A stretch of DNA of 64,000 nucleotides from Noviherbaspirillum humi (GTDB lineage Bacteria; Pseudomonadota; Gammaproteobacteria; Burkholderiales; Burkholderiaceae_D). The DNA lies in contig NZ_FZOT01000001.1 of assembly GCF_900188095.1 (NCBI RefSeq), forward strand, positions 310,001-374,000, read 5' to 3'. Position numbers and translations under genes: made by a program. This document shows positions 1 through 8,919 of this stretch, one piece after another (the stretch's first letter is position 1; each line of letters starts with the position of its first letter). Under the pieces are notes generated by a model. The model ran no database searches, had not been told where the DNA came from, and saw only the letters and a program-made list of their open reading frames with translations.

Positions 1-465
1 AAGTGATGTGGCGGGTCTTGCAGGAAAGGGAAATGGCGAAGTGAGGTAAGAATGTCACGCAGGGCTTGAGCGCTGCGTGATCCCTGATTGACTCATTGAT
101 TCGCAAAGTGGGATTACGCTGGCAATGTCGAATTCATTACCCATTTGGCGTTGTATTGCATTCCCTCTTTGGTGTCGTCGTCGGTGCGGCACGATGAGGT
201 TGTGCCGCCAATATTGGCACCGGAAAAGACGAAAATCTGTCATCACGGTCAAGTGACGGCAGCCAATTTTTTATTTCTCTGCTCATGATCCAATTTTTTT
301 TTGTGTGGGGAAAGCCAAGGTTTGATGTGATGAATTTGTAAAACGAGAAAATTTTTTCGATTGTGAGTCGTCTGATGCGGAAAGCATGCTTCCGCCAAAT
401 TTCCGTTGAATCAAAATGAGGAACGGCTTGCAGTTACAGATCCCAAGATATCAAACCTGAAGAAA
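1..465. other. AT-rich non-coding left edge
   Basis: No gene can be supported here. The stretch is visibly richer in A and T than the rest of the window, especially 270-400. A short open frame on the minus strand (55-252) has no recognisable domain and an Arg/His-rich, shadow-like composition, so I do not call it. The only structure noted is the inverted repeat at 55-80. This is the region downstream of the unrecognised minus-strand gene at 466-3474. Confidence 0.5.
55..80. repeat. Inverted repeat TCACGCAG / CTGCGTGA
   Basis: TCACGCAG (55-62) and CTGCGTGA (73-80) are exact reverse complements separated by ten bases, so either strand could form an 8-bp hairpin. No T-run follows on either strand, so it is not a classical intrinsic terminator. 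Its role is unknown. Confidence 0.5.
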
Positions 466-3400
466 TCAATTTTTGCGCTGGTTGCTTTCGCTGTGCCGAT
501 CGCTGCTTTCGCCTTGCTGAAGAATGAATTCAGAGTACCGGATCAACCCGTCGATACTTTGCATTCCAGGGTAAAGCCTCTTCAACGCCTTGAGACCGCG
601 AATCAACTCTTGATGCATTGCTTTAGTACTTTCGCCCGAGAGCGCCAATTCAGTCGAAATCTGCCGAGGCGTTGTCTCTTTGTCTTGCATCATAAGCTTC
701 GCTTTGCCAACAAAATCAATGTAGCGTCTGCAGTTCTGGATTATTTCTTCCTTGAACCGAGGGTTGGTTGACAGAAGGTTTTGAAATACCAGCTTGAATG
801 TTGTGACGATGTTTTGCGGAACCTCGTAAAGGTAAACGTTGGGCTTGCTGGGATCAGCTACAAGTTCATTGGTGCCATTTTCCACAAAGTCTCTTATCTG
901 GTTCATATAGGGCGTATTGGGTTCAATATTGCCCATAAATGTGTTGTACCCAGTCCTGTTGAAGAAATCGGTAATTACGGTAACTGCATTGACCTTGAGC
1001 TTCGTTGCCATCTGGCGTTCGTCGAGGTCACTTTTTCCCTTGGTCAAATCTCCCCAGAGTTCGTCAACAATTGGCAGTTTCGCAGTTACCGTTTTTGCAA
1101 ATTCGGGAAGTGCCCTAAGAGCTTCAGCCAAGCCAAATAATTCCGCTTCAATGAAGGGATCGTTCAATTCTTCGATATTGCTTCCCACCGCAGCAATTTT
1201 TGCTTCTATCCCTAAGCCGGTTACCACATGAGCCATATCGTGGCCGGGGAGATAAAAATCGAATTGATGCGTCAATCCGTGAGTAACGAAAGTTCTTCCA
1301 TTGTTGGTTAACGTTATTTCGCCATAAAACTTTCCATCCACGTTTGCTGAGGTTGAATCTACAGTCCCAGACGGGACAAACCTAATTGTTGAGTGAGCCT
1401 CAACCGAAAAGGACTCTATATTGGTCGGGATAGATTCATCCGGTGGGTTGGCAGGCTCCAAGGCAGGAGCGGCGGTTCGCAGAATATTTCTTATTCCCTT
1501 ATCGATGACATACCCAAACGCTTTATTCTGTCGGATTGCTTGCTGAATAAGCGGTGGAAGTTCACTAAACTCCACTTCTGCAAGCCACTTGTTCAGTGTC
1601 TCGGTCGATGCAGTTCGTATTTGATCAAGTATCGCCGCATTCGTTTTCTCGAGTTCATCTTCAGAAGCCGTGCCATCGCTACCACCCACAGGGTCGCTCT
1701 GGCCAGTGCTTCCACCACTTGGATTGTTACGCCAACCAGCCCCCAAGACTTGAGCTGCCAAGAAGGCAGCCGCCTGCTCGGGCGTCATTCCGGTAGCCTG
1801 CATGACCCGCCGCACATTCCCTTCACTGACACCGTATTTCTCCGCCGCTGCGGCAGCGGAGTCGCTTCCGCCGGTGGGATTGATGGCTGGCTTCTGAAGC
1901 GGCTGCGGCTGCCCGCCTTGTTGCGGTAAGTTGCCCGACGAGCGAGGCGACTGCCCAGGCAATGGGACAAACGCGGCCTCGGCAACAGCGCCGCTCTTGC
2001 GCTGCGCCAGCACGTAATTGCGCAGTCGCTGAATCCAGCGCGTGTCGCGTGTATTGCCGCCCGGCGGTAGTAGATCCAGCCGGTTTGCGGGTATGGGGTA
2101 CACCCGGGGCGGCTTGGCCTGCGGGTTGCCAAAGCCGATCCAGGCGCTGCCATCCTGGGTATAGAGCGTCAGAGTGGCGATATAAGAGCGATTTGGTGCA
2201 CCGCCGCCGCCTGGAATCGAGATGCCAGGCCCATTGTTCTCAACTCGCATCACCGGTTGGGGAACACCTGACCGATCGAACACCACCGCCTTGAAGGGAG
2301 AGCGCTGCCGGGCAGCGCTTATACGACCGTCGATGGCATCTTTCCAAAGCCGTTGCGCCAGCGTGGTGAATCCAGCGTCGTCCATCGGAATGCCAAACAA
2401 GCTTACGGATCCGCTGAATCGCAAATGAATCGCCCGGATGCCCTCGATGATGCCGCGCACCCGTTCAACCGGGATGGCGCGCTTGTTATCCACCTTATCG
2501 TCCAGCACCGCATGGATGAGCTTGTTGTAGATGGCGACGGTGAGCGTATCCAGGCAATACGTGGCGAGAGGTTCCGGCAGAGCGGCTTCAAGCACTTTCT
2601 TCTTTCCCGCTTCGTACAGCCCCGGCAAATCGCCGGCTAGCAGGCGCTCTTGATCCCACTTGGCGTTGCCGCTGATGATGCCAGCGGCGAACTCGTTGGC
2701 GAGACGATTGGCGTGGCTTTGCTGCTGTGGCGTGGATATGGCAATAGGCGCCGAGGATGATGGCGTGGTCGATGCGCTTGCCTTTGCCTGCGTCGCTTGG
2801 CCCTCCTGAGTGCCGACCTGCCCAAGTTTGTAGCCTGCGGTTGACTGTCTCGCTGTCGTTGGTGGTGGCGAAGAGGTGTTGGCGTTCTTCACGTACCTGT
2901 CCTGCAACTCGCGTAAGCCATTTGGCGATCCGAATGCAGTGACCATGACTCGCGTGAACATGGCGAGAAAGGCCGGATCGGTTCGCTTGTTGGGATCGGA
3001 AGTCAGCAGTTCGCCAAGACCTGCGGCAAGCCGGCTCAGCGCAATCTTCTGCTGCATGGACAGCTTATTTTTCGCCTCAAGCAAAGGCAGCCGAATTTTA
3101 AGTTTTGCGGCTTTGTCGAGAGCGATCTCGCTCATCTGCAGATCGCGCTGCGATAGTGCCCAGGGAATTTCACCGGTGAGCTTGGACCAGTTGAGTTCAG
3201 CTTCGGAAGGGCCCAGGAAGCCAAGCGCGCCTGCGAGCGCATTGCCTACTTTGGAAGGCGCTTGTTGTGGTACAGGTAGCGCTTTTATTGCGTTCGTGGC
3301 GCCCGACGCATTTTTTAATACTTGGATGATCTCCGCTGATAGACCAGATGCTGCGGATTCGGCTGGCGGAACGAAAGCCACTTTCGGCACAGAGGCTGTT

Positions 3401-3474
3401 GCACCAGGTTGCATGGAACCAGTATGGATCGCCGTATTAAACTTGATCAGCTTAGGAAATGGTTTCTTCCACAT
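466..3474 (-). CDS. Unrecognised large multidomain protein
   Basis: I do not recognise this 1002-residue protein. It starts at an ATG preceded by AAAGGA at good spacing. There is no signal peptide or membrane segment. The chain looks modular: a helical N-terminal part (about 1-200), a Ser/Thr/Pro/Gln-rich linker (about 200-255), a second globular part, a Pro/Gly/Gln-rich linker (about 515-560), a short helical segment with GVSEGNVRRVMQATGMTP, a Gly/Ser linker, and a C-terminal part (about 630-1002). H745-D-M-A-H749 resembles a zincin HExxH site with Asp in place of Glu, but nothing else proves a peptidase. The 3' third and the flanks are AT-richer than the rest of the window. The gene stands alone, with about 550 bases of non-coding DNA upstream, which suggests accessory or transferred DNA. 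A secreted effector or toxin-like protein is possible but is only a guess from the modular, linker-rich layout. Confidence 0.75.
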   Translation of the reverse strand: MWKKPFPKLIKFNTAIHTGSMQPGATASVPKVAFVPPAESAASGLSAEIIQVLKNASGATNAIKALPVPQQAPSKVGNALAGALGFLGPSEAELNWSKLTGEIPWALSQRDLQMSEIALDKAAKLKIRLPLLEAKNKLSMQQKIALSRLAAGLGELLTSDPNKRTDPAFLAMFTRVMVTAFGSPNGLRELQDRYVKNANTSSPPPTTARQSTAGYKLGQVGTQEGQATQAKASASTTPSSSAPIAISTPQQQSHANRLANEFAAGIISGNAKWDQERLLAGDLPGLYEAGKKKVLEAALPEPLATYCLDTLTVAIYNKLIHAVLDDKVDNKRAIPVERVRGIIEGIRAIHLRFSGSVSLFGIPMDDAGFTTLAQRLWKDAIDGRISAARQRSPFKAVVFDRSGVPQPVMRVENNGPGISIPGGGGAPNRSYIATLTLYTQDGSAWIGFGNPQAKPPRVYPIPANRLDLLPPGGNTRDTRWIQRLRNYVLAQRKSGAVAEAAFVPLPGQSPRSSGNLPQQGGQPQPLQKPAINPTGGSDSAAAAAEKYGVSEGNVRRVMQATGMTPEQAAAFLAAQVLGAGWRNNPSGGSTGQSDPVGGSDGTASEDELEKTNAAILDQIRTASTETLNKWLAEVEFSELPPLIQQAIRQNKAFGYVIDKGIRNILRTAAPALEPANPPDESIPTNIESFSVEAHSTIRFVPSGTVDSTSANVDGKFYGEITLTNNGRTFVTHGLTHQFDFYLPGHDMAHVVTGLGIEAKIAAVGSNIEELNDPFIEAELFGLAEALRALPEFAKTVTAKLPIVDELWGDLTKGKSDLDERQMATKLKVNAVTVITDFFNRTGYNTFMGNIEPNTPYMNQIRDFVENGTNELVADPSKPNVYLYEVPQNIVTTFKLVFQNLLSTNPRFKEEIIQNCRRYIDFVGKAKLMMQDKETTPRQISTELALSGESTKAMHQELIRGLKALKRLYPGMQSIDGLIRYSEFILQQGESSDRHSESNQRKN

Positions 3475-4021
3475 GGCAGCATCCTTTAAAAATCAGATCA
3501 GCAATGAGGCAAGACGTGTTACGGGTGTCAAAAATATCGGTTGAAAACGATGATGTTCACTGCAATTTGCGTCGCCGCTACGATGAGCGATCTATTAACG
3601 CTGAGCCATATCGATCGAGATTTGCAATTTCGCAATTTCGCAATTTTATTTCTGAGTAGCCTTCAATCTTCGCCTTTTGATACGAGGGTACTTACTAGAT
3701 GAGGTTGATTTAATCGATACAAGGCAATGGACGACTGCACGTGCAGTTTGGAACTAGGTAGCAAAAGCTGATCCAATGCACGGTAGTCTGGCGCTTGAAG
3801 TTGTGGCAGCGGGACGGCGATGTGCGTCGGAGATTAGTCAAGAGCAATGCCGAATGCGGCGCGTCGGCACCGAGCGCTCAGAGCGGCATTCTTACCTTTA
3901 AGCAGTATCCTTCTTTCAAGGCGATGCAGGACATCAAGTGCACTAGTCCTTTAAAAACTGGCCTGCAGATTGAGCTGCCTCCTCGCGTACAATGGCGCCT
4001 GCCCATCCCCGCCACCCCAGC
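3475..4021. other. Intergenic region, AT-rich on the left side
   Basis: About 550 bases lie between the divergent gene at 466-3474 and the radical-SAM gene. The part up to about 3750 is AT-rich and holds an 8-bp tandem repeat. The right end holds TACAAT at 3988-3993, a good -10 element for the downstream gene, but no convincing -35. A short plus-strand frame (3795-4025) has no recognisable domain and is not called. Confidence 0.5.
3624..3646. repeat. Three tandem copies of GCAATTT(C), 8-bp period
   Basis: GCAATTT occurs at 3624-3630, 3632-3638 and 3640-3646 with a single C between copies, giving an 8-base period. It lies about 150 bases upstream of the start of the unrecognised minus-strand gene, so it could sit in that gene's promoter region. 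No function is shown by the sequence. Confidence 0.7.
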
Positions 4022-5527
4022 ATGACCATCCTCCTCTCCACCCTCAACGCCCGCTACACCCACGCCTCCCTAGGCCTGCGCTACCTGCTGTCCAACATGG
4101 GCGACCTGCAGCCGGTGACGCGGCTGCAGGAGTTCGTCATCGGCGCGAAGACCTCTGACGTGGTGGAGCGGCTGCTGGCGCACCAACCGAAGATCATCGG
4201 CTTCGGCGTCTATATCTGGAACGTGGAAGAAACCAGCCGGGTGGTGGCGATGCTCAAGCGGGTGGCGCCGCAGGTGGTGATCGTGCTGGGCGGGCCGGAG
4301 GTGTCGTACGAGCCGCAGGAGCAGCGCATCGTGCAGCTGGCGGATTACCTGGTCACCGGCTGGGGCGACGTCACCTTTCCCGCGCTGTGCCGGCAGATTT
4401 TGCATGGCCCGAAGCCGCTGATGAAAATCCATGCGGGCGCGCAACCGCCGCTGGAAGAGATCAGGCTGCCGTATTCGCAGTACAGCGACGAGGACATCGC
4501 CCACCGCACCCTGTACGTGGAAGCCTCGCGCGGCTGTCCATTCAAATGTGAATTCTGCCTGTCATCCCTGGACAAGACCGCCTGGCCGTTCGACCTCGAT
4601 GCCTTCCTCGCCGAACTGGAGGCGCTGCATGCGCGCGGGGCGCGGCTGTTCAAGTTCGTGGACCGTACCTTCAATCTCAACATCAAGTCCAGCCTGCGCA
4701 TCATGCAGTTCTTCCTCGACAAGCTGGCGGCGCATCCCGACGATCCGGTCTACGCCCATTTCGAGGTGGTGCCGGACCATCTGCCGGATGCGCTGAAGGA
4801 GGCGATCCTGAAATTCCCAGCCGGCACGCTGCAGTTCGAGATCGGCATCCAGAGCTTCAATCCCAATGTGCAGACACTGGTGAGCCGGCGCCAGAACAAT
4901 GAAAAGGCCGCGGAGAATATCCGCTGGCTGTGCAGTCATACCCAGGCCCATCTGCATGTGGACCTGATCGCCGGCCTGCCGGGCGAAGACATCGCCAGCT
5001 TCGCCGCCGGCTTCGACAAGCTGGTGGCGCTGGGGCCGCACGAGATCCAGTTCGGCATCCTGAAGCGGCTGCGCGGCACGCCGATCATCCGCCATACCGA
5101 CGCCTACGGCCTGGTGTTCGATCCCTATCCGCCCTACAGCATCCTCGCCACCGACCGCATCGACTTCGCCAGCATGCAGCGCCTGGTGCGCTTCGCCCGC
5201 TACTGGGACCTGGTGGCCAACTCCGGCCGCTTCGCACATACCCTGCCGCTGATCCTGCGCGATGCGCCCTTCGCCCATTTCATGGCGCTGTCGGACTGGC
5301 TCTACGCCCAGACCGATGCCACCCACCGCATTGCGCTCGACAAGCTGGCGGCGCTGGTCGGGAAATGGCTGCGCTTGCAGGGACTGGAAAAGGAAGCCGA
5401 AGCGGCGCTGGCGAACGACTATGCGGGGCAGGCGGGCAAGCCGGGGAAAAATGCCGGCAAGGCGGAAAAGGCTGTCAAGGCGGATGCCGCCGCCCTGCCG
5501 CGCCAGCAGCGGCATGCGGCCGCCTGA
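4022..5527 (+). CDS. B12-binding / radical SAM protein, DUF4080 type
   Basis: The 501-residue product has an N-terminal cobalamin-binding-like Rossmann domain (about 1-130), then a radical-SAM core with C172-PFK-C176-EF-C179 (the CxxxCxxC iron-sulfur ligand motif), and a C-terminal DUF4080-like region. Residues after about 465 form a Lys/Ala-rich tail. Members of this group use an iron-sulfur cluster and S-adenosylmethionine for radical chemistry; the substrate of this one is not known. I chose the ATG at 4022 because the next upstream ATG (3992) lies inside the probable -10 hexamer TACAAT (3988-3993) and the family's N-terminus (MTILLSTLNARY) begins at 4022. No Shine-Dalgarno precedes it. 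The gene is a single plus-strand unit facing a minus-strand run. Confidence 0.88.
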   Translation: MTILLSTLNARYTHASLGLRYLLSNMGDLQPVTRLQEFVIGAKTSDVVERLLAHQPKIIGFGVYIWNVEETSRVVAMLKRVAPQVVIVLGGPEVSYEPQEQRIVQLADYLVTGWGDVTFPALCRQILHGPKPLMKIHAGAQPPLEEIRLPYSQYSDEDIAHRTLYVEASRGCPFKCEFCLSSLDKTAWPFDLDAFLAELEALHARGARLFKFVDRTFNLNIKSSLRIMQFFLDKLAAHPDDPVYAHFEVVPDHLPDALKEAILKFPAGTLQFEIGIQSFNPNVQTLVSRRQNNEKAAENIRWLCSHTQAHLHVDLIAGLPGEDIASFAAGFDKLVALGPHEIQFGILKRLRGTPIIRHTDAYGLVFDPYPPYSILATDRIDFASMQRLVRFARYWDLVANSGRFAHTLPLILRDAPFAHFMALSDWLYAQTDATHRIALDKLAALVGKWLRLQGLEKEAEAALANDYAGQAGKPGKNAGKAEKAVKADAAALPRQQRHAAA

Positions 5528-5543
5528 CGAGAGGAATGGAAAC

Positions 5544-5762
5544 CTACTGCGGTTGCTGCACGCGCCACGCGTCAATCAGGTTGCGCAAGTTTGCATCCAC
5601 CGATTCCAGCGGCAGGCTTTTCGCGTGATGGAAGATCATGGTGGCGTAGAGCGTGGCCAGCGCATCCACCTCGGGCGACAGCGCCCTTTCCTCGCCGCTG
5701 GACGGGCGCAGCTGGCGCCAGTGGTTGATGGCCTGTTCGAGTTCGGCGAGCGTGATCTCCAT
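5544..5762 (-). CDS. DUF3717 domain-containing protein
   Basis: This 72-residue acidic, helical protein matches the DUF3717 pattern: an N-terminal ITLAELEQAINHWR helix followed by a P-S-x-G-E-E stretch and a second helix ending near NLIDAW. The family is small and found mostly in Burkholderiales; its function is unknown. The start has GGGAGA upstream. It is the last gene of the minus-strand run, 25 bases after the 42-residue membrane peptide, and its 3' end faces the radical-SAM gene. Confidence 0.82.
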   Translation of the reverse strand: MEITLAELEQAINHWRQLRPSSGEERALSPEVDALATLYATMIFHHAKSLPLESVDANLRNLIDAWRVQQPQ

Positions 5763-5787
5763 CGTTTTTATCTCCCTGAATGCGCGC

Positions 5788-5916
5788 TCAGAAACACAGG
5801 ATGATGCGGTTGGCCAGGTCCACCACGAAGGCCGGCTGCAGATAGCCGGCGAAGGCCACGGCGAGGATCAGCGCCGCCGCGACGGCGATGAGCAGCTGCT
5901 TGATCCGGACCGGCAT
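5788..5916 (-). CDS. Small membrane peptide, 42 residues
   Basis: The frame encodes a 42-residue peptide beginning MPVRIKQLLIAV, with one hydrophobic segment (about residues 7-24) and a C-terminal tail ending NRIILCF. GAGGAG lies six bases before the ATG, a strong ribosome site. It fits tightly between the MFS gene (10-base gap) and DUF3717 (25-base gap) on the same strand. Short one-helix proteins with a similar FxVDLA...CF tail are, from memory, found in related bacteria, but I cannot name the family. Probably an inner-membrane peptide translated from the same transcript as the transporter. Confidence 0.65.
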   Translation of the reverse strand: MPVRIKQLLIAVAAALILAVAFAGYLQPAFVVDLANRIILCF

Positions 5917-5926
5917 GGCGCTCTCC

Positions 5927-7144
5927 TCAGGCAGTGGCGGGCTGTGCCCGCGCGATGGGCTTTTCGTTGATCGGCAGGTTGATCAGCGCGGCGAACAGGC
6001 CGAGGCCGACGGTGATCAGCCAGACCGTGTTGTAGCTGCCCTGCAGGGTGAACAGGTAGCCGCCCAGCCACACGCCGAGGAAGCTGCCGACCTGGTGCGA
6101 GAAGAACACGAAGCCGGACAGCATCGACAGATAGCGCACGCCGAAGATGCCGGCCACCACGCCATTGGTCAGCGGCACGGTGGAGAGCCAGAGCAGGCCC
6201 ATGCCGGCGGCGAAGATGTACACCGACCACGACGTCAGCGGCGCCAGCAGGAACAGGGTGATCAGCACCGCGCGGGTGAAGTAGATGGTGGAGAGCAGGT
6301 AGCGCTTGGGGAAGCGGCCGCCGAGCTTGCCCGCATAGTAGGAGCCGAAGATGTTGAACAGGCCGATCAGCGCCAGCGCCATCACCGCCACCGTCGGATC
6401 GAGCAGGCCCTTGTCCTTCAGGTAGGACGGCATGTGCACGCCGATGAACATGAGCTGGAAGCCGCACACGAAATAGCCGGCCACCAGCAGCTGGAAGGGC
6501 CGGTGCGAGAAGGCTTCGCGGATGGCTTCGGCGATGCTCTGCTGTGGGCCGCCGCTTTTCTGCGGCGGCGGCTCGCGCAGCTGCAGCGCCAGCGGCACCA
6601 TCAGCAGCAGCACCGCCGCCGACAGGATGTAGAGCGCGCCCTGCCAGCCGGAGGTGGAGATGAGCTGCTGCTCGATCGGCATCAGCGCGAACTGGCCGAA
6701 GGAGCCGGCGGCGCCGGAAATGCCGAAGGCCCAGGAGCGGCGCGATTCCGGCGCCACCCGGCCGACGATGCCGGTGACCGCGCCGAAGCTGGAGCAGGCC
6801 AGCGCGCCGCCGAGCAGGATGCCGACGCCGATGACGTAGACCGTCGGCTGGTCGACCATGGCCATCCACAGCAGGCCGGCGGCGTAGAGCAGCGCGCCGA
6901 GCAGCACCACGCGGGCGGTGCCGAAGCGATCGGCGGCCATGCCGGCGAAGGGGCCGAAGGCGCCCCACAGCAGGTTCTGCAGCGCCTGCGCCAGGGAGTA
7001 GGTTTCACGGGTCCAGCCGTGCGCCTGGGAAATCGGCTGCAGCCAGAAACCGAAGCCGTGCCGGATGCCCATCGACACCGTCAGCACGAGGCCGCTGGCG
7101 ATGAGCACGGTTTTGAAGGAAGGGGCGCGGTCGACGGTGAGCAT
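5927..7144 (-). CDS. MFS transporter
   Basis: The 405-residue protein has about twelve hydrophobic helices and the major facilitator loop motif near residues 70-80 (AGMAADRFGTAR), with a long cytoplasmic loop near residue 205 (PPPQKSGG). The layout resembles the oxalate/formate-antiporter and monocarboxylate-like branch of the superfamily, so an organic acid is a reasonable substrate class, but the sequence does not say which. It follows the lipoprotein gene by 71 bases and precedes the 42-residue membrane peptide by ten. The start ATG has AGAGACAGCC upstream. Confidence 0.88.
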   Translation of the reverse strand: MLTVDRAPSFKTVLIASGLVLTVSMGIRHGFGFWLQPISQAHGWTRETYSLAQALQNLLWGAFGPFAGMAADRFGTARVVLLGALLYAAGLLWMAMVDQPTVYVIGVGILLGGALACSSFGAVTGIVGRVAPESRRSWAFGISGAAGSFGQFALMPIEQQLISTSGWQGALYILSAAVLLLMVPLALQLREPPPQKSGGPQQSIAEAIREAFSHRPFQLLVAGYFVCGFQLMFIGVHMPSYLKDKGLLDPTVAVMALALIGLFNIFGSYYAGKLGGRFPKRYLLSTIYFTRAVLITLFLLAPLTSWSVYIFAAGMGLLWLSTVPLTNGVVAGIFGVRYLSMLSGFVFFSHQVGSFLGVWLGGYLFTLQGSYNTVWLITVGLGLFAALINLPINEKPIARAQPATA

Positions 7145-7215
7145 GGCTGTCTCTTGTTATCGGTTGAAGTCCGAGTGTAGCGCAAAGCGGTTTTCCGCAC
7201 CGGGCGCAGGTTCCT

Positions 7216-7986
7216 TCAAAAACCCGAAGACTCCATGGCCGGATGCAGGCCGCGCAGGAAGGCGATGCGCCGGCCGACCGCCGACTGGCTGGCGCGCGCC
7301 GAGCGCCGGTCCGCCCCTGGGCTGTCCTGACGCTGCTGCTCCAGCCGGGCCACTGCCTGCTGCAGCCAGGAACGGAAGGCCGGCTGCAGCGGGCCGCGGT
7401 AGCGCCGCGCCGCATCCTGCACCAGGGATTCGAAAGTGCGGTCGTCGAGTCTGCCGTCGGCGATCGGATCGGTCGGCCGGCCCAGGCCGGCCAGCGCCTT
7501 GTCAAGGAAGAAGCGCCGCACTTCCCAGCCGGCCCCGGTTTCACCCAAGGCTTCAATTTCGTCCAGCCGGCGGAAGGTCGGCGCGCAGTAGATGGCCTGG
7601 CCTTCCACCCAGGAGGCGGCCCAGGGCATGCCGTGATAGTCGACGCCGATGTCGAGGTAATGCTGGTGCGACAGCACATAGCGGTAGGCGGGATCGCTCG
7701 CCTTGGGCGATTGCGCCAGGAAGGCGGCGGTAGGCTGGGCGCGGCGCCGGTCTTCCGCGAGGAAGGCATCGATGAAGCCGGGATCGCCCTTGGCGGCGGC
7801 GGTGAAGGCCTGGCAGGCGGCGATGTCCTCGCGGAAGGCCGCGAGGATGGCCTGGGCCTGTTCATCCTCCGCCCGCGGCGCGGGAGCGGGCGCGGGCGCG
7901 GCCGCGGGCATGGCGGGTGGTGGCTGTTGGTTGGCGCAGCCCGCCAGCGTCAGGAGCAGGCAAACGATCACGAAGCGCGTTGGCAT
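7216..7986 (-). CDS. Putative lipoprotein of unknown function
   Basis: The 256-residue product starts with a lipoprotein signal peptide (MPTRFVIVCLLLTLAGC), the Cys of LAGC being the lipidation site, followed by a Pro/Ala-rich linker (about 20-40). The mature part is soluble and Arg/Ala-rich, with no domain I recognise. GGGAGG lies just upstream of the start. It lies 85 bases after the alpha/beta hydrolase on the same strand, so it may be the end of the ABC-importer transcript or a separate unit with the MFS gene. Confidence 0.75.
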   Translation of the reverse strand: MPTRFVIVCLLLTLAGCANQQPPPAMPAAAPAPAPAPRAEDEQAQAILAAFREDIAACQAFTAAAKGDPGFIDAFLAEDRRRAQPTAAFLAQSPKASDPAYRYVLSHQHYLDIGVDYHGMPWAASWVEGQAIYCAPTFRRLDEIEALGETGAGWEVRRFFLDKALAGLGRPTDPIADGRLDDRTFESLVQDAARRYRGPLQPAFRSWLQQAVARLEQQRQDSPGADRRSARASQSAVGRRIAFLRGLHPAMESSGF

Positions 7987-8071
7987 GTTTCCTCCCGGTT
8001 CCGCTTGTTTTTCGTCTGCGTTTGAGTGTGTCGCTCCGTTCTGGTTGCATCGAAGGCGGCGGGCGCCGCTT

Positions 8072-8911
8072 TCAATCCGCCAGGAAATCCGCCACCAGCC
8101 CGATCTGTTCCGGCACGTTCAGCGCCGGCGCATGGCCGCAGCCGGGGATGACTTCCAGACGGGCGCGCGGGCCGCGCCGGGTCATTTCCTCTGCGGTTTC
8201 CTGCAGCAGCAGGTCGGAATCGATGCCGCGCAGCACCATCACCTTCATGTCCAGCGCATCGTAGGCCGGCCACAGGTCGTAATCCCGCGGATGGACGATG
8301 AATTGCCGCACCATCGCCGGATCGTAATGCGGCGCGATCCGGCCGTCGGGCAGGCGGCGCGCCGAGGTCTCGGCCATGCGCCGCCATTGGGCATCGCTCT
8401 GCCAGCCGTAAGGCTTGTAGACGGTGCGCAGGAATTGCTCGAACTCCGCCATGGTGGCGAAGGCGGGCGGATTGCCGGCATAAGCCTTGATGCGCTCGAT
8501 CGCCGCCTGCGCCAGCGCCGGGCCGTTGTCGTTGATTACCAGGTGGCTGATGCGGCCCTTGAGCGTGGTGGCGCCGGCCACCGTGCCGATGGCGCCGCCC
8601 ATGGACGTGCCGACCCAGCGCAGCTGCTTCATGCCGAGTTGGTCGGCCAGGTCGCGCGCCAGTTCGGCGTAGAAGGCGAGGCAGTATTCCTTGTCCGGAT
8701 CAGGACTCCATTGCGAGAAGCCGCGGCCCAGGGTGTCGGGGCAGACGATGCGATAGCGGTCGGCGAGGGCGGCCGCCAGGTCGTCGAAATCGCGCCCGGT
8801 GCGCGCCAGGCCGTGCCACATGAGGAGCGGCGGCGCGTCCGGCCTGCCCCATTCGACGAAGTGGATCTCGCGGCCCTGGCACTGCACGTAGCGGGAGGAT
8901 GGCTGGTTCAT
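8072..8911 (-). CDS. Alpha/beta-fold hydrolase
   Basis: This 279-residue protein has the alpha/beta hydrolase signature: a WHG oxyanion-hole segment at residues 32-34, the nucleophile elbow GTSMGG with Ser103, and a catalytic His260 in GCGHAP. The acid is probably the Asp in the RGIDSD region. Its reaction is not predictable from sequence. I set the start at MNQPSSRY (8911), eight bases after the livM stop; a longer frame exists upstream but runs inside livM. Being the sixth gene of the importer operon, it may act on the imported compound (an ester, amide or lactone); this is inference. Confidence 0.85.
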   Translation of the reverse strand: MNQPSSRYVQCQGREIHFVEWGRPDAPPLLMWHGLARTGRDFDDLAAALADRYRIVCPDTLGRGFSQWSPDPDKEYCLAFYAELARDLADQLGMKQLRWVGTSMGGAIGTVAGATTLKGRISHLVINDNGPALAQAAIERIKAYAGNPPAFATMAEFEQFLRTVYKPYGWQSDAQWRRMAETSARRLPDGRIAPHYDPAMVRQFIVHPRDYDLWPAYDALDMKVMVLRGIDSDLLLQETAEEMTRRGPRARLEVIPGCGHAPALNVPEQIGLVADFLAD

Positions 8912-8919
8912 GGCGTCTC

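Noticed and set aside
55-252. A 65-residue minus-strand frame at the left edge
   Set aside because: No domain, no clear ribosome site, and a composition unlike a real protein; not enough to call.
5888-7180. A 430-residue open frame antisense to the MFS gene
   Set aside because: Polar, Ala/Glu/Gln/His-rich shadow of a membrane protein; the small peptide and the MFS gene explain the region.
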